Shown here one piece after another: positions 35,593 to 45,352 of a DNA stretch of 64,000 bases. Within the stretch, counting starts at the first letter, position 1. Each line of letters starts with the position of its first letter. The position numbers and the translations under genes were made by a program. The notes below the pieces were generated by a model, which saw only the letters and a list, made by a program, of their open reading frames with translations, did not search any database and was not told where the DNA came from. Where the stretch lies: the NCBI GenBank assembly GCA_951799425.1, contig OX637398.1, positions 4,149,501 to 4,213,500 on the forward strand, read 5' to 3'. The DNA comes from Ilex aquifolium. Lineage: Eukaryota > Streptophyta > Magnoliopsida > Aquifoliales > Aquifoliaceae.

Positions 35593-36042
35593 GTGCCTGG
35601 ATTTTTACTGTTGACTTCTCTTTTCCCGCTGTTTGTTTCTCTTATTTTCTTTGCTTTTGGTATATGTAGACATTCTTGTAATGGAACTTTCCCTTTTGGT
35701 AATGAAATTTTTTCCTTCTTTCCGTGGTGGTGTACTTGTTGGTTGCTGGTGCTATATTCTCTTGCCCCCCTACTCCGAAGAGGCCTTGGCCTGTTTGGAG
35801 TGGTATTACTGCCTGAGATATGTTCTTCCTTACTTGGATCTGCTATTCTGTCTGTGCCTTGAGGTCTCGATTTCGAGTCTCTGTCTGCTTGGTTTAGGTG
35901 TCTTTTTTCCTTATCCTGTGTGACTGTTCGTATTTGCAAAGTACAGGGAACGGTTAAGTGAACTTCCACCTACCTCGCGCCGTTATTATTAATGCTGCCA
36001 TGATTGCGGAAAACCAGGAGTCATTTCGTTGCTGCAGCATGC

Positions 36043-36053
36043 CTATTTATTTT
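36043..36053 (+). promoter_or_regulatory. Possible TATA-like site of gene C
   Basis: CCTATTTATTT lies about 80 bp before the gene C start, at the position of the TATAAATA site in gene B. The match is weak. Confidence 0.3.
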
Positions 36054-36129
36054 CCAATGCTTGAGACTCCTTCCATTCTTGGTAGTTCCTTTGCATCTTA
36101 TTCTCCACTTCTTCTGTTCTTGCAGAGTC

Positions 36130-36539
36130 ATGGCTCCTTCTTTTTCTCCCCTTTTCAAACTGCGGGCTCGAGAGGCTCTGGATGGGTCTTGGTATTCCCT
36201 GTTTTTCCTCCCTTCTTTGCTTAGCGTTGCAAACGTGGGGGAAATAGGGAAGCGATATGATTTCCCTGAGGATCTTACGATCAGGGCCCCCATGCTGGAT
36301 GAGCCCATCAATGTTTCTTCTCATCAAGAAGTCTCGTTTTTTGAAGGTGCTTTTGAAATGGGCCTTCGTTTTTCGATACACCAGGACTTTGCCTGGGTCC
36401 TTTCCTATTATGGGTTATGCCCTTCTCGCCTTTCCCCTCAGGGTTGAGCCGCTTTGGTGAGCTTCTTCATTTTCTGGCGCCTTCAAGGTTTTGACGACTT
36501 CCCCACTGTGGGGGCAATTTCTTTACTTCTTTGGGCTGT
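36130..36539 (+). pseudogene. Antisense gene C, 5' part, cut by a nested retroelement
   Basis: MAPSFSPLFKLRAREALDG then the conserved domain (KRYDFPEDLTIRAPMLDEP, YYGLCPSRLSPQG). The codon that is Trp in gene A (SPNGW) is TGA here at 36445-36447. Homology continues after the stop to the insertion point at 36540. It is the third paralogue of A and B. Confidence 0.8.
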
Positions 36540-37625
36540 CAAAAACTTGCTACAACTTTAGAATTGATCACCCAAGTGCAGGTTGTGCGAAGTAATAAAT
36601 TTCTCGGGAATCCGAGGTCGAACCACAGGGAATTATGAAAACAAGAAACAATCACACGAACAATAAAAGTAATTTGAAAGGAAAAAGAATTGTTTGGAAA
36701 GTTATTGATTGGGGAAAAGTGATTTTGGTAATTAAAACAGTAATAAATAAAATACTAGAGCATCAGGTACTCCCTCTCAACTTCATACAATAATAGTTAA
36801 AGACTCAAAGCTTGACTTGAAAGAGGAATTAAATGTCAGTTAACCCAATTAACAAATCAAGTGATAAATCCAATGGTTATAATCAAAAGACTACCAGGAA
36901 CCTGAATAATCATTCAATCATATTATTTTATAAAATAATGTTAATCCTTCCAGCGTGGAATAACCAGTGATTTACACGCAGGGAAAATCAAGCAATTGAT
37001 GTACATGGCACAACAACTCAAGAGTTTATACAGCATAAACACTTTGCTAAAATATTAAGGATTAAATTAACACAATAACATAAATCCTTAAGTACAAGAG
37101 TCAATAAAAATACCGTACTCCGTTGAGAGGTTTTCCCCTAGCCCTAGTTTAGCTTTCTAGCCAGACATGGTAAAGGATGCAGAAAATAGACTAAAAACAA
37201 AAAAAGAACTCCCCTTTACAAGATTCTAGGTTCGTATTTATACAGTACAGTTTAAAGAAATTGCATCCCATTAGGACTCTAAATTCGGCAGCAGAGGTTT
37301 GACACGCGTCCGGACGCACCTCTCTCATCCGTCCGGACGGGTGCTCCAGAATGATCTTTGCTTTGTTTGTCAACTTTCTGCCAATCGCGTCCGGACGCGT
37401 ACACTTCCTCCGTCCGGACGCGTGTTCCAGTGTGATCCATCCTGAGCTATGATTCCTTTCTTCTCATAGCTTCACTCCAATTGTGCACTATTAACCTGCA
37501 AAACAACACAACTCATCTTTTATTCTCATAGCCTTAATCTTCAATTAAATCATCATAAATATCACACTTTCACAATAAAATGATCAATATTACCTCTGAC
37601 AAATGTAATTATTAGACCTGAATCA
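36540..37625 (-). repeat. 3' LTR of the nested element
   Basis: 1,086 bp. On the minus strand it begins TGATTCAGG and ends GCAAGTTTTTG. It carries a cluster of four TCCGGAC-containing palindromes at about 37305-37425. Confidence 0.93.
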
Positions 37626-39696
37626 CACCCCCCCACTTAGACCTTGCTAGTCCCTAGTAAGGCAAACAACTAAACATATAATACTATAAACAAAACAAAA
37701 CCACTTTCGTAGGATTCACGATTGCATTTAGCATATGCAACAAGCCTTTAAACCCCTAGGTTTCCCCTAGTGGACGAGTATAGTCTCGTGAGGGTTTCCA
37801 GAGATGATACCCACAAACATCAACATCTGATCAAATATCTAAATAATAATTTTATAACACAAATTGCTACCTCAATATAAAAATTCTAAGATGCAAACTC
37901 TTTATAAGCACATGCAAAACAAAATATAGAACTATGCGCTATATAAATGTATGCACTTATCATATTCTCATATAAACTCGTGTGTAGTGTGAATTAACTA
38001 TACCAAGTCAGTAATTTATCTGGTAATCACCTCTACAACTATCAACTATTCGTCTCAATGCCAAATCTCACTAGATAATTCACTCATAAAAGATTCTCTC
38101 AGATTATAGTGACTATTCCCTCAACTATCACATGTGAGAAGAAGATATTTAAGTCAAAACAAAATAATGCTCACATGTTCCATTAAAATAATTGTAATCC
38201 AAAAGAAATTGATTTGACATAATCTCATGAAAGGAAATCAACACACAATAATTAAATAATCACCATTTTCTTCCTTATTCACACAAGTCATGCATCCATC
38301 AATACACTCTTGAGATCAAATAGGTCTTTATTTAAGGTTGTAATGGGGCCTTGGGATTAGGGTTTTGAAACGAAGGATATTCAGGAATTCAAAAGACTAT
38401 CCCGAGAGAACATGTACATTACACAACCAAACTTCTTTCCATAGCCTTTCACTCTCCATCCTTTAGAAGCACAATTTACATCACTTGCTCATATTTTTTT
38501 TCTTTTCAAACACATACTTGCTATTTTTTCTCTTTTTGTTTTTTTTCAATCTGTTTTTTTCACTGCTAGACATATTGTCTTTCTTTTTTTTTTTCAACTT
38601 TTTTTTTTTTTTTTTCTTTTCTTCTTTTTTTTTTCAGCAAGACATCTAATGCAAATATTCACAAGTATGTAAAACTCTTTTTTTTCTTTTCTTTTCTTAA
38701 CCAACATCTCCCAAATTACATAAACAATAAAAATTCAATCTCGGGATAACCAAGGGTAAAAGATATATATATTTTTTTTATTGGCTTGGTTATTATATGT
38801 TGGGCATAAGAAATAAATTTTTTATTTAAAGGCTCAATCATGGCTTCTAGGGATAATAATAATCAAAGAATAAGGATTAGTCTCAAATAATATCAAAGAT
38901 GGCATAAAATCATATCTCAAGAGCTTTTGATAACACACTTCCCATGCAAATAATTCAAAGTCAAGCAATCATTCACAATATTGGTATTAACCAAAACAAA
39001 AATAATGAGATTATTGAAGGAGATTAGCTGAATAAAAATATTTTTTATTGAGTAAATGTAAATAACCCTCCAAGAAAGATTGGAACAAAACTCACTAGGG
39101 TTTTTATGCATCTCCACTATATGTTTCAAGTTCTCAAGGTAAAATACCTAACAAATTTTCAACTTGGTAAAGTCTAAAGTGCACAAATTGTGAGTTTTTA
39201 TAAGAACATGATATGAGATACAAAAATATAGAATAAAGTTCTATGTAGTGCTTAAACAATTGCAAATTTAAAGTTAAACAAATTATTCTCATATTGTGGT
39301 GTCAAACTATGCATAAAAATGTTATTTAGATATTTAATACCCAAAAGAATTTTTTTTTTTTTTTTTAATTTTTTTAGCATAGTAAATAAACTAAAAAAAA
39401 AATTAAACTAGGAATTTTCACAACACAAAGCATAGTGGCTACCCCCCAACCTAAATCCAACATTGTCCTCAATGTAAAAATGAATATCTTGTTGTTCAAT
39501 AAAAATAATGAATAAAGATAAAAGGGATAGAAATACCTGGTGCTGCAACAACGCTAAAACCTAAAAATAAAATACTCAACAAACAAAAAAACTATAAATT
39601 GAAACAAATAAAAATGAAACTGAAATTAAACAACAAAAAAAAATAAAAAAAAATAAAATCTAACTACTATGTACAAATAAAAATAAAAGCTCACGT
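37626..39696. other. Non-coding core of the nested element
   Basis: AT-rich DNA without a supportable frame. It includes long T-rich runs (38490-38700, 39350-39370). The start of the stretch carries the polypurine tract. This is the usual look of a large non-coding core in a non-autonomous LTR element. Confidence 0.7.
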
Positions 39697-40470
39697 TCAA
39701 TCCGGTTTAAAGTCAGATTTGAATATGCGACCATTCAATTTTATTGGCTTAAAAATGTGGTGTCGAAGTAACTCCTTTAATCGAATTATCCACTCATATA
39801 TCCAATATATCTTTTGAACATGCAAGAAAAGGGAGATATTTACATTTTTATGCAAATCTAATAATGAGATAGAAAATAGATCTTTATCAATTATAGCACA
39901 CAATTCAACTTTCATACCCTCACCAAGATTAGATATGTGAATCTCATTACTACTTGTTGATAATGAAAGGTCTTTGGTCTCATTAGCCTCTTGTGGAATA
40001 ATAATGTCACTTAATTCTTCACTATCAAGAGTATTAATGGATTCATCCTCAGTTTGTAGTTCAGGAAAAGAATCACTCTCATATTGACTATTTTTAACCT
40101 CTTGTTTTTGTATCAATATATTGAGCATATCTTGTATCTCTTTAATATCTTGACTTGTTTGGGCATTGAAAGCTAGTTGGCTTTGCATAAATTCGTTAAG
40201 AATATTCTCCAAATTCTCTTCTTGTAGGTCATGGTAGGGTGGATATTGGGGAGGGTCTTGTGGAGATGTGACATATATAGGTAACTGATAATGTTCATTC
40301 CCCCAACCAAAATTGGGATAAAAAGTTTCAAAACAATGGTCGGGGTAAGGTTGAGACGAATTAGGTAAGACAATTGTCTCATTCCTCAAAATTTTTCGAG
40401 CAGTTGGAATTAAAGGGCAAACCTCAATGGGATGCCCATACACATCACAAAACACACATAGTTCCTCCAT
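39697..40470 (-). CDS. Gag-like protein of the nested element
   Basis: An uninterrupted 257-residue frame. The N-terminus has a CCHC zinc knuckle (CVFCDVYGHPIEVC, residues 5-18, spacing CX2CX4HX4C), as in retroelement gag nucleocapsid. The middle is Gln/Asn/Glu-rich with SQDIKEIQDMLNILIQKQE, a probable coiled coil. The tail ends KPIKLNGRIFKSDFKPD. The order is unusual because the knuckle is N-terminal, so it may be a shuffled gag remnant. It begins about 210 bp inside the primer-site end, where gag is expected. Function is inferred only from the knuckle and position. Confidence 0.6.
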   Translation of the reverse strand: MEELCVFCDVYGHPIEVCPLIPTARKILRNETIVLPNSSQPYPDHCFETFYPNFGWGNEHYQLPIYVTSPQDPPQYPPYHDLQEENLENILNEFMQSQLAFNAQTSQDIKEIQDMLNILIQKQEVKNSQYESDSFPELQTEDESINTLDSEELSDIIIPQEANETKDLSLSTSSNEIHISNLGEGMKVELCAIIDKDLFSISLLDLHKNVNISLFLHVQKIYWIYEWIIRLKELLRHHIFKPIKLNGRIFKSDFKPD

Positions 40471-40681
40471 CAGGAAAAATCTTCACACCACATTAAAAGA
40501 AATATAAAAATAAAATTATGAAATATCTAACCTGAGGAAAAATAAAACAAATAATTAACAAATAAATAATAATAAAAAAAAAAGGACGAGATTACCGGAT
40601 CTGTGACGAATCTCAAATCAAGCAAACCTCAATAGATGGCGATGTGTTCTTTGCCTTCAAACAATTCCCAGGCAACGGCGC

Positions 40682-41767
40682 CAAAAACTTGCTACAACTT
40701 TAGAATTGATCACCCAAGCGCAGGTTGTGCGAAGTAATAAATTTCTCGGGAATCCGAGGTCGAACCACAGGGAATTATGAAAACAAGAAACAATCACACG
40801 AACAATAAAAGTAATTTGAAAGGAAAAAGAATTGTTTGGAAAGTTATTGATTGGGGAAAAGTGATTTTGGTAATTAAAACAGTAATAAATAAAATACTAG
40901 AGCATCAGGTACTCCCTCTCAACTTCATACAATAATAGTTAAAGATTCAAAGCTTGACTTGAAAGAGGAATTAAATGTCAGTTAACTCAATTAACAAATC
41001 AAGTGATAAATCCAATGGTTATAATCAAAAGACTACCAGGAACCTGAATAATCATTCAATCATATTATTTTATGAAATAATGTTAATCCTTCCAGCGTGG
41101 AATAACCAGTGATTTACACGCAGGGAAAATCAAGCAATTGATGTACATGGCACAACAACTCAAGAGTTTATACAGCATAAACACTTTGCTAAAATATTAA
41201 GGATTAAATTAACACAATAACATAAATCCTTAAGTACAAGAGTCAATAAAAATACCGTACTCCGTTGAGAGGTTTTCCCCTAGCCCTAGTTTAGCTTTCT
41301 AGCCAGACATGGTAAAGGATGCAGAAAATAGACTAAAAACAAAAGAAGAACTCCCCTTTACAAGATTCTAGGTTCGTATTTATACAGTACAGTTTAAAGA
41401 AATTGCATCCCATTAGGACTCTAAATTCGGCAGCAGAGGTTTGACACGCGTCCGGACGCACCTCTCTCATCCGTCCGGACGCGTGCTCCAGAATGATCTT
41501 TGCTTTGTTTGTCAACTTTCTGCCAATCGCGTCCGGACGCGTACACTTCCTCCGTCCGGACGCGTGTTCCAGTGTGATCCATCCTGAGCTATGCTTCCTT
41601 TCTTCTCATAGCTTCACTCCAATTGTGCACTATTAACCTGCAAAACAACACAACTCATCTTTTATTCTCATAGCCTTAATCTTCAATTAAATCATCATAA
41701 ATATCACACTTTCACAATAAAATGATCAATATTACCTCTGACAAATGTAATTATTAAACCTGAATCA
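40682..41767 (-). repeat. 5' LTR of the nested element
   Basis: 1,086 bp, almost identical to 36540-37625, and adjacent to the GGCGCC primer site at about 40660-40681. Confidence 0.93.
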
Positions 41768-41772
41768 GCTGT

Positions 41773-42472
41773 CATTCGATTTCCCCCCTATTTTTAGTAC
41801 TTTCACCTGGAGATCATATCGTCAGCTTCTCCTGATCCCTGGCCTCCCCAACTCCCCCGAAGGCTGGACTCAGCGTTTTTTCTTTGTCTCTGGGGACTCG
41901 TGGGAGTCTTCGGTGAGAGAGAACTATCATGTCCGAGTCCCTCGTACTTGGAGGAGTTTTCGAGATCGAGGTACGTATATGAAAATTTTTCCTGTTTCTA
42001 TTTGAACTATTTTTCCTTATGTTGAACTCACCCTTTCTTTGTCGTAGGCCGCCCTAGTCTTACCCCCCGCGAGGAGCTGGAGATTAACCTTGTGGAGAAG
42101 GCCGCGCCGATCTATTTTTTCGACCTCCTTACTCCTCCGAACCTGGTTGACTTTAATATAGGGGGAAGTTCGAGCCGGGTTCTTTATGCACCCTCCTCCT
42201 TCCCCGAGACTGACACTTCCGAGCCTGAGTCTGATGAGATCAACTCTTGCTCCGAGCCTAACGATGCCCTTCCCAGCAGAAAGAGGCCAAGGAACGGCTC
42301 AGAATCCCAACCGCTTCCTTCTCAAGATGCTGTGGTGGAGGCCCTTTTGAGGAGGATTACTGAAGTCGAGGCTGAAATGGATGAATTGAGGGAAGAGAAT
42401 TCTCGCCTTCAAGCCGTCATTGTCCAGATGGAGAAGGGTGATCGTAAGCTGAAAGGGGTTGCTGTCGAGTGA
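41773..42472 (+). pseudogene. Antisense gene C, 3' part
   Basis: It resumes after the nested element. A segment FTWRSYRQLLLIPGLPNSPE...GWTQRFFFVSGDSWES matches the end of the conserved domain of gene A, in a frame different from the 5' part. A donor (GAG|GTACGT, about 41972) and acceptor (GTCGTAG, about 42048) lead to a last exon to TGA at 42470-42472 with a short coiled coil (EALLRRITEVEAEMDELREE). The 3' exon is much shorter than in A and B and lacks their PDLDL tail. Confidence 0.75.
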
Positions 42473-42699
42473 GACTTTGGAGGAGGGAGAGGCTTGTGAT
42501 GTTTCTTCTATGTACTTGAGTGACTTTTCTTTGTCTTGGCGTATGTGCCCTATGGAATGTGGACCTTTTATCCTTTCTGCAATGAATTTCTTGGTTTTTT
42601 TTTTTTTTTCTTTTGCCGAAAATGTAATCATCCTTTGCACATGAAATCCTGGTTGTGTTGAGCTGACGAGTTACCAAGCTTGCTGGCTCCCCAGCGGTA

Positions 42700-43340
42700 G
42701 AGTCTTAGGCTGAAAGAGCCTTGCTGCTTCTGAGGTCGCGAGCTCTTGAGCTTACGAGCTCTTAGACTGAAAAGTCTCTGCTGGTTCTGAGCTTACGAGC
42801 TCTTGAACTTACGAGCTCTTATACTGAAAAGTCTTTGCTGGTTCTGAGCTTACGAGCTCTTGAGCTTAAGAGCTCTTTAGACTGAAAAGTCTTTCTTGAC
42901 TCTGAGCTTACGAGCTCTTAGACTTTTCTTGCTGGTTCTGAGTTTACGAGCTCTTAGACTGAAAAGTCTTTGCTGGTTTTGAGCTTACGAGCTCTTAGAC
43001 TGAAAAGTCTTTGCTGGTTCTGAGTTTACGAGCTCTTGAGCTTACGAGCTCTTAGACTGAAAAGTCTTTGTTGATTCTGAGCTTACGAGCTCTTAAGCTT
43101 ACGAGCTCTTAGACTGAAAAGTCTTTGCTGGTTCTGAGCTTACGAGCTCTTAGACTGAAAAATCTTTGTTGATTCTGAGCTTACGAGCTCTTAGACTGAA
43201 AAGTCTTTGCTGGTTCTGAGCTTACGAGCTCTTAAACTGAAAAGTCTTTGTTGGTTCTGAGCTTACGAGCTCTTAAACTGAAAAGTTTTTGCTGGTTCTG
43301 AGCTTACGAGCTCTTAGACTGAAAAGTCTTTGTTGATTCT
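42700..43340 (+). repeat. 41 bp tandem array with two hairpins per unit
   Basis: About 14 units of a 41 bp motif: GAGCTTACGAGCTC, then TTAGACTGAAAAGTCT, then TTGCTGGTTCT. Some units carry an extra 16 bp GAGCTTACGAGCTCTT. Each unit contains two perfect stems, GAGCT-TACG-AGCTC and AGACT-GAAA-AGTCT. It lies between antisense gene C and the integrase remnant, the usual place for tandem repeats in Tat elements. Confidence 0.95.
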
Positions 43341-43429
43341 GTATAGAACGGAATTTTTGGAAACTTTTGGAACTTTCATTGATAAAATCTGGTCTTTTTA
43401 CAATAACCCTCCACTCTTTGCGGGAAACT

Positions 43430-43815
43430 CTATTGGTAGTAGCGCTTCAAGTGGTCTGCATTCTATGAGTGTTGTAGGTCTCTGCCTTCCTCTGTTTGCA
43501 GCTCATAGTTTCCGGGTCAGACGATCTTTTTTACAACATACGGTCCTTCCCAGTTTGGTCCTAGTTTTCCATGGGCCGGGTCCTTCCTGGCTGGGAGCAG
43601 TTTTTTTAACACTAGATCGCCTGGTTTAAAACTCCTTCCTCTTACTCGCTTATTGTAGTATCTTGCCGTACTTCTTTGATAGGAGGATATTCGTTGTAGC
43701 GCCTTGTCTCTCTTTTCGTCCAGGAGGTCGAGATTTATCAGCAGGGACCTTTCGTTCTGTGTTGGATTGAAAAGTTCTACTTTTGCGGAGGACACGCCTA
43801 TCTCAACGTGTCCGA
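43430..43815 (-). pseudogene. Integrase C-terminal remnant of the 16 kb element
   Basis: A minus-strand frame with VEIGVSSAKVELFNPTQNE, DKALQRISSYQRSTARYYN, KRVRGRSFKPGDLVLKK and GPNWEGPYVVKKIV, the conserved end of Ty3/gypsy integrase polyproteins. In-frame stops follow KKIV (TGA), and again before NADHLKRYYQ at the natural end (43430). The upstream side joins directly to gag, so protease, RT, RNase H and most of integrase are deleted. Confidence 0.88.
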
Positions 43816-44518
43816 GTATCCTTGGAGCTCCATTTGATTTTTATATAAGTTTAGATGATCAACTAGGTCTTTGGTCCTGTCAAATGCCTCTATCGAAGGG
43901 GTCCGAAATTTCTGGGGAAGATGGAAATGGAGGACCTCTAGAGTGAACGGTGACTCCGTTTGCTGAACCAAGGCGTCCATGGTGTCGGGGGTTCGCCCCT
44001 TGATCACTTCTTTCATATTACCTAGCTCTCGCTGGAGCTCACGGATCTCTTGCTCCCAGGCATGGTCATTGACATCCTGGGGATAGGGCCTGTCTTCTCG
44101 GTAGGCGGCCCTAGCCCTACTGTGGGCTTCATCGTCGTCATGTTCTTCGGGATGTCTCCTTTGGTGGTTCTCGCCAGAATGGCTGCGCCCATGGAGCTCG
44201 ATAACCCCGTTAGGCGGAGCTTGGCGCTCTTGGGGTGGGGGAGCGATGTCATGCTTTTCTTGGAGGGGAGGAGGCTCTTGTCGAGCTGGGGGGGAACCGA
44301 GGGAGCTGATGAGTCTGTATCCACTCCATCAGTTCCTGGTTCTGTTTCATCAGCTGCAATGTAGTTCTATGGTAAGTTTCCAGTTCATTGAGCGGAGGGA
44401 GGTTCGTCGCTGGGGGATGACCCTCAACGTCCTCCATGTGCGTTGGAAAGTTCTCCGGTGGGTTTTGGTGGTCTTGGGGATTGGCAGGAGCTTTACTCAT
44501 GTTCCGAGTAGAAACCAT
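43806..44518 (-). pseudogene. Gag N-terminal remnant of the 16 kb element
   Basis: A start at 44518 (MVSTRNMSKAPANPQDHQ) leads to PPLNELETYHRTTLQLMKQNQ. After a frame change near a G run (about 44285), gag continues as EQEIRELQRELGNMKEVIKG and PQKFRTPSIEAFDRTKDLVDHLN...NQMELQGYSD, the typical Ty3/gypsy gag core. It then stops at the fusion with the integrase tail near 43810. The nucleocapsid region is lost. Confidence 0.85.
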
Positions 44519-44554
44519 CAAGTAGATAAGATTCACAAGAGAACGATGAAAACC

Positions 44555-44575
44555 GTTCCCACAGACGGCGCCAAC
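44555..44575 (-). other. tRNA primer-binding site of the 16 kb element
   Basis: Minus strand TGGCGCCGTCTGTGGGAAC two bases inside the 5' LTR. This is a primer-site form common in plant Ty3/gypsy elements. Confidence 0.85.
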
Positions 44576-45347
44576 TGATGGTGTCTCGGAACTAATCTCC
44601 CAGGCCCAACCTGACACGGTTCTGTTGGGTTTTACGAGGTATGCTTTAAGAAAATGAAAGTTATGCAATGACAGACAAGTAATGTAAGTGGTTCACCCTA
44701 GCCGATGGACTTGGGTTACATCCACTGTAATGAAGGCTCTTGGCCCTTGGAGAAATGTATTGATCTCAAATGGTTACAAGAAAATTACAGGCGCAGGGCC
44801 GTTGAAGATTCTTTCTTATCTGGGTATTCTAGGATCAAGGGCAAAATACCAGAATAGTGGTTAGGAAGAAGACTCAGGAGTCGATTCCTCTTTTTTTGGC
44901 AGATCCTTTTTCCTTGCTTCTACTGTTCTATATATATCGTGCCTCCCCTTAGGGTTTGTTGCTCTTCTTCTTCCCTTCCCTGATCTGGTGGGGACCTTTC
45001 GTCCTTTCCCTGCAAGCCTCTCTGTCCGCCGCCGGCGGTACTGTGCCCACGACCACCTGGGTTCGTTCGGCACCACTTCTCTGCCTTTTGCAGGGTGTAA
45101 CTCTGAGGAATCAGAGCCGGTTCCCTTTGTCCTTGGAGCACGTGGAGCAATAGGGCATACCTTAAGTTATGGACTGAGAATCGGATCAGGGCTGGGCTGT
45201 TGGCTCTTCGGGCTCTTAGGCCCCCTGCTCTCAGTGTGGGCCGGTTGGGACTATTTCCTTTGGGTTTCGAAATCCACATTCAGTATTTTCAAGGCGTTTT
45301 GGGCTCGGCTATCATGGCGGCCCAGACCCAAAAACCTATCCTCATCA
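44576..45347 (-). repeat. 5' LTR of the 16 kb element
   Basis: 772 bp, the partner of 29327-30098. TSD AAATC follows at 45348-45352. Confidence 0.93.
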
Positions 45348-45352
45348 AAATC

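Larger units (their letters stand above)
36540..41767 (-). mobile_element. Nested non-autonomous LTR retrotransposon (5.2 kb)
   Basis: Two 1,086 bp LTRs (36540-37625, 40682-41767) with only about eight differences by eye and the 5 bp duplication GCTGT (36535-36539, 41768-41772). On the minus strand the primer site GGCGCCGTTGCCTGGGAATT follows the right LTR and the polypurine tract AAGTGGGGGGGGTG precedes the left LTR. The core holds one gag-like frame and AT-rich non-coding DNA. No protease, RT or integrase is seen. It is inserted in gene C of the host element and is younger than it by LTR divergence. Confidence 0.93.
29327..45347 (-). mobile_element. 16 kb non-autonomous Ty3/gypsy (Tat-like) LTR element with three antisense genes
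   Basis: Two 772 bp LTRs (29327-30098, 44576-45347) and the exact 5 bp duplication AAATC (29322-29326, 45348-45352) define the ends. On the minus strand the primer site TGGCGCCGTCTGTGGGAAC follows the right LTR and a polypurine tract precedes the left LTR, so sense is right to left. The sense strand holds only a gag N-terminal part joined to the integrase C-terminus. The opposite strand carries three tandem genes of the Pfam 'putative gypsy type transposon' type, a feature known as extra antisense ORFs in Tat-lineage elements. I count about 15 differences between the LTRs by eye, so insertion is fairly recent. A younger element is nested at 36540-41767. Without pol it must be moved in trans. 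Confidence 0.92.

Noticed and set aside
42700..43340. CRISPR-like repeat array
   Set aside because: Units are contiguous with no unique spacers, in a plant retroelement, so it is a minisatellite.
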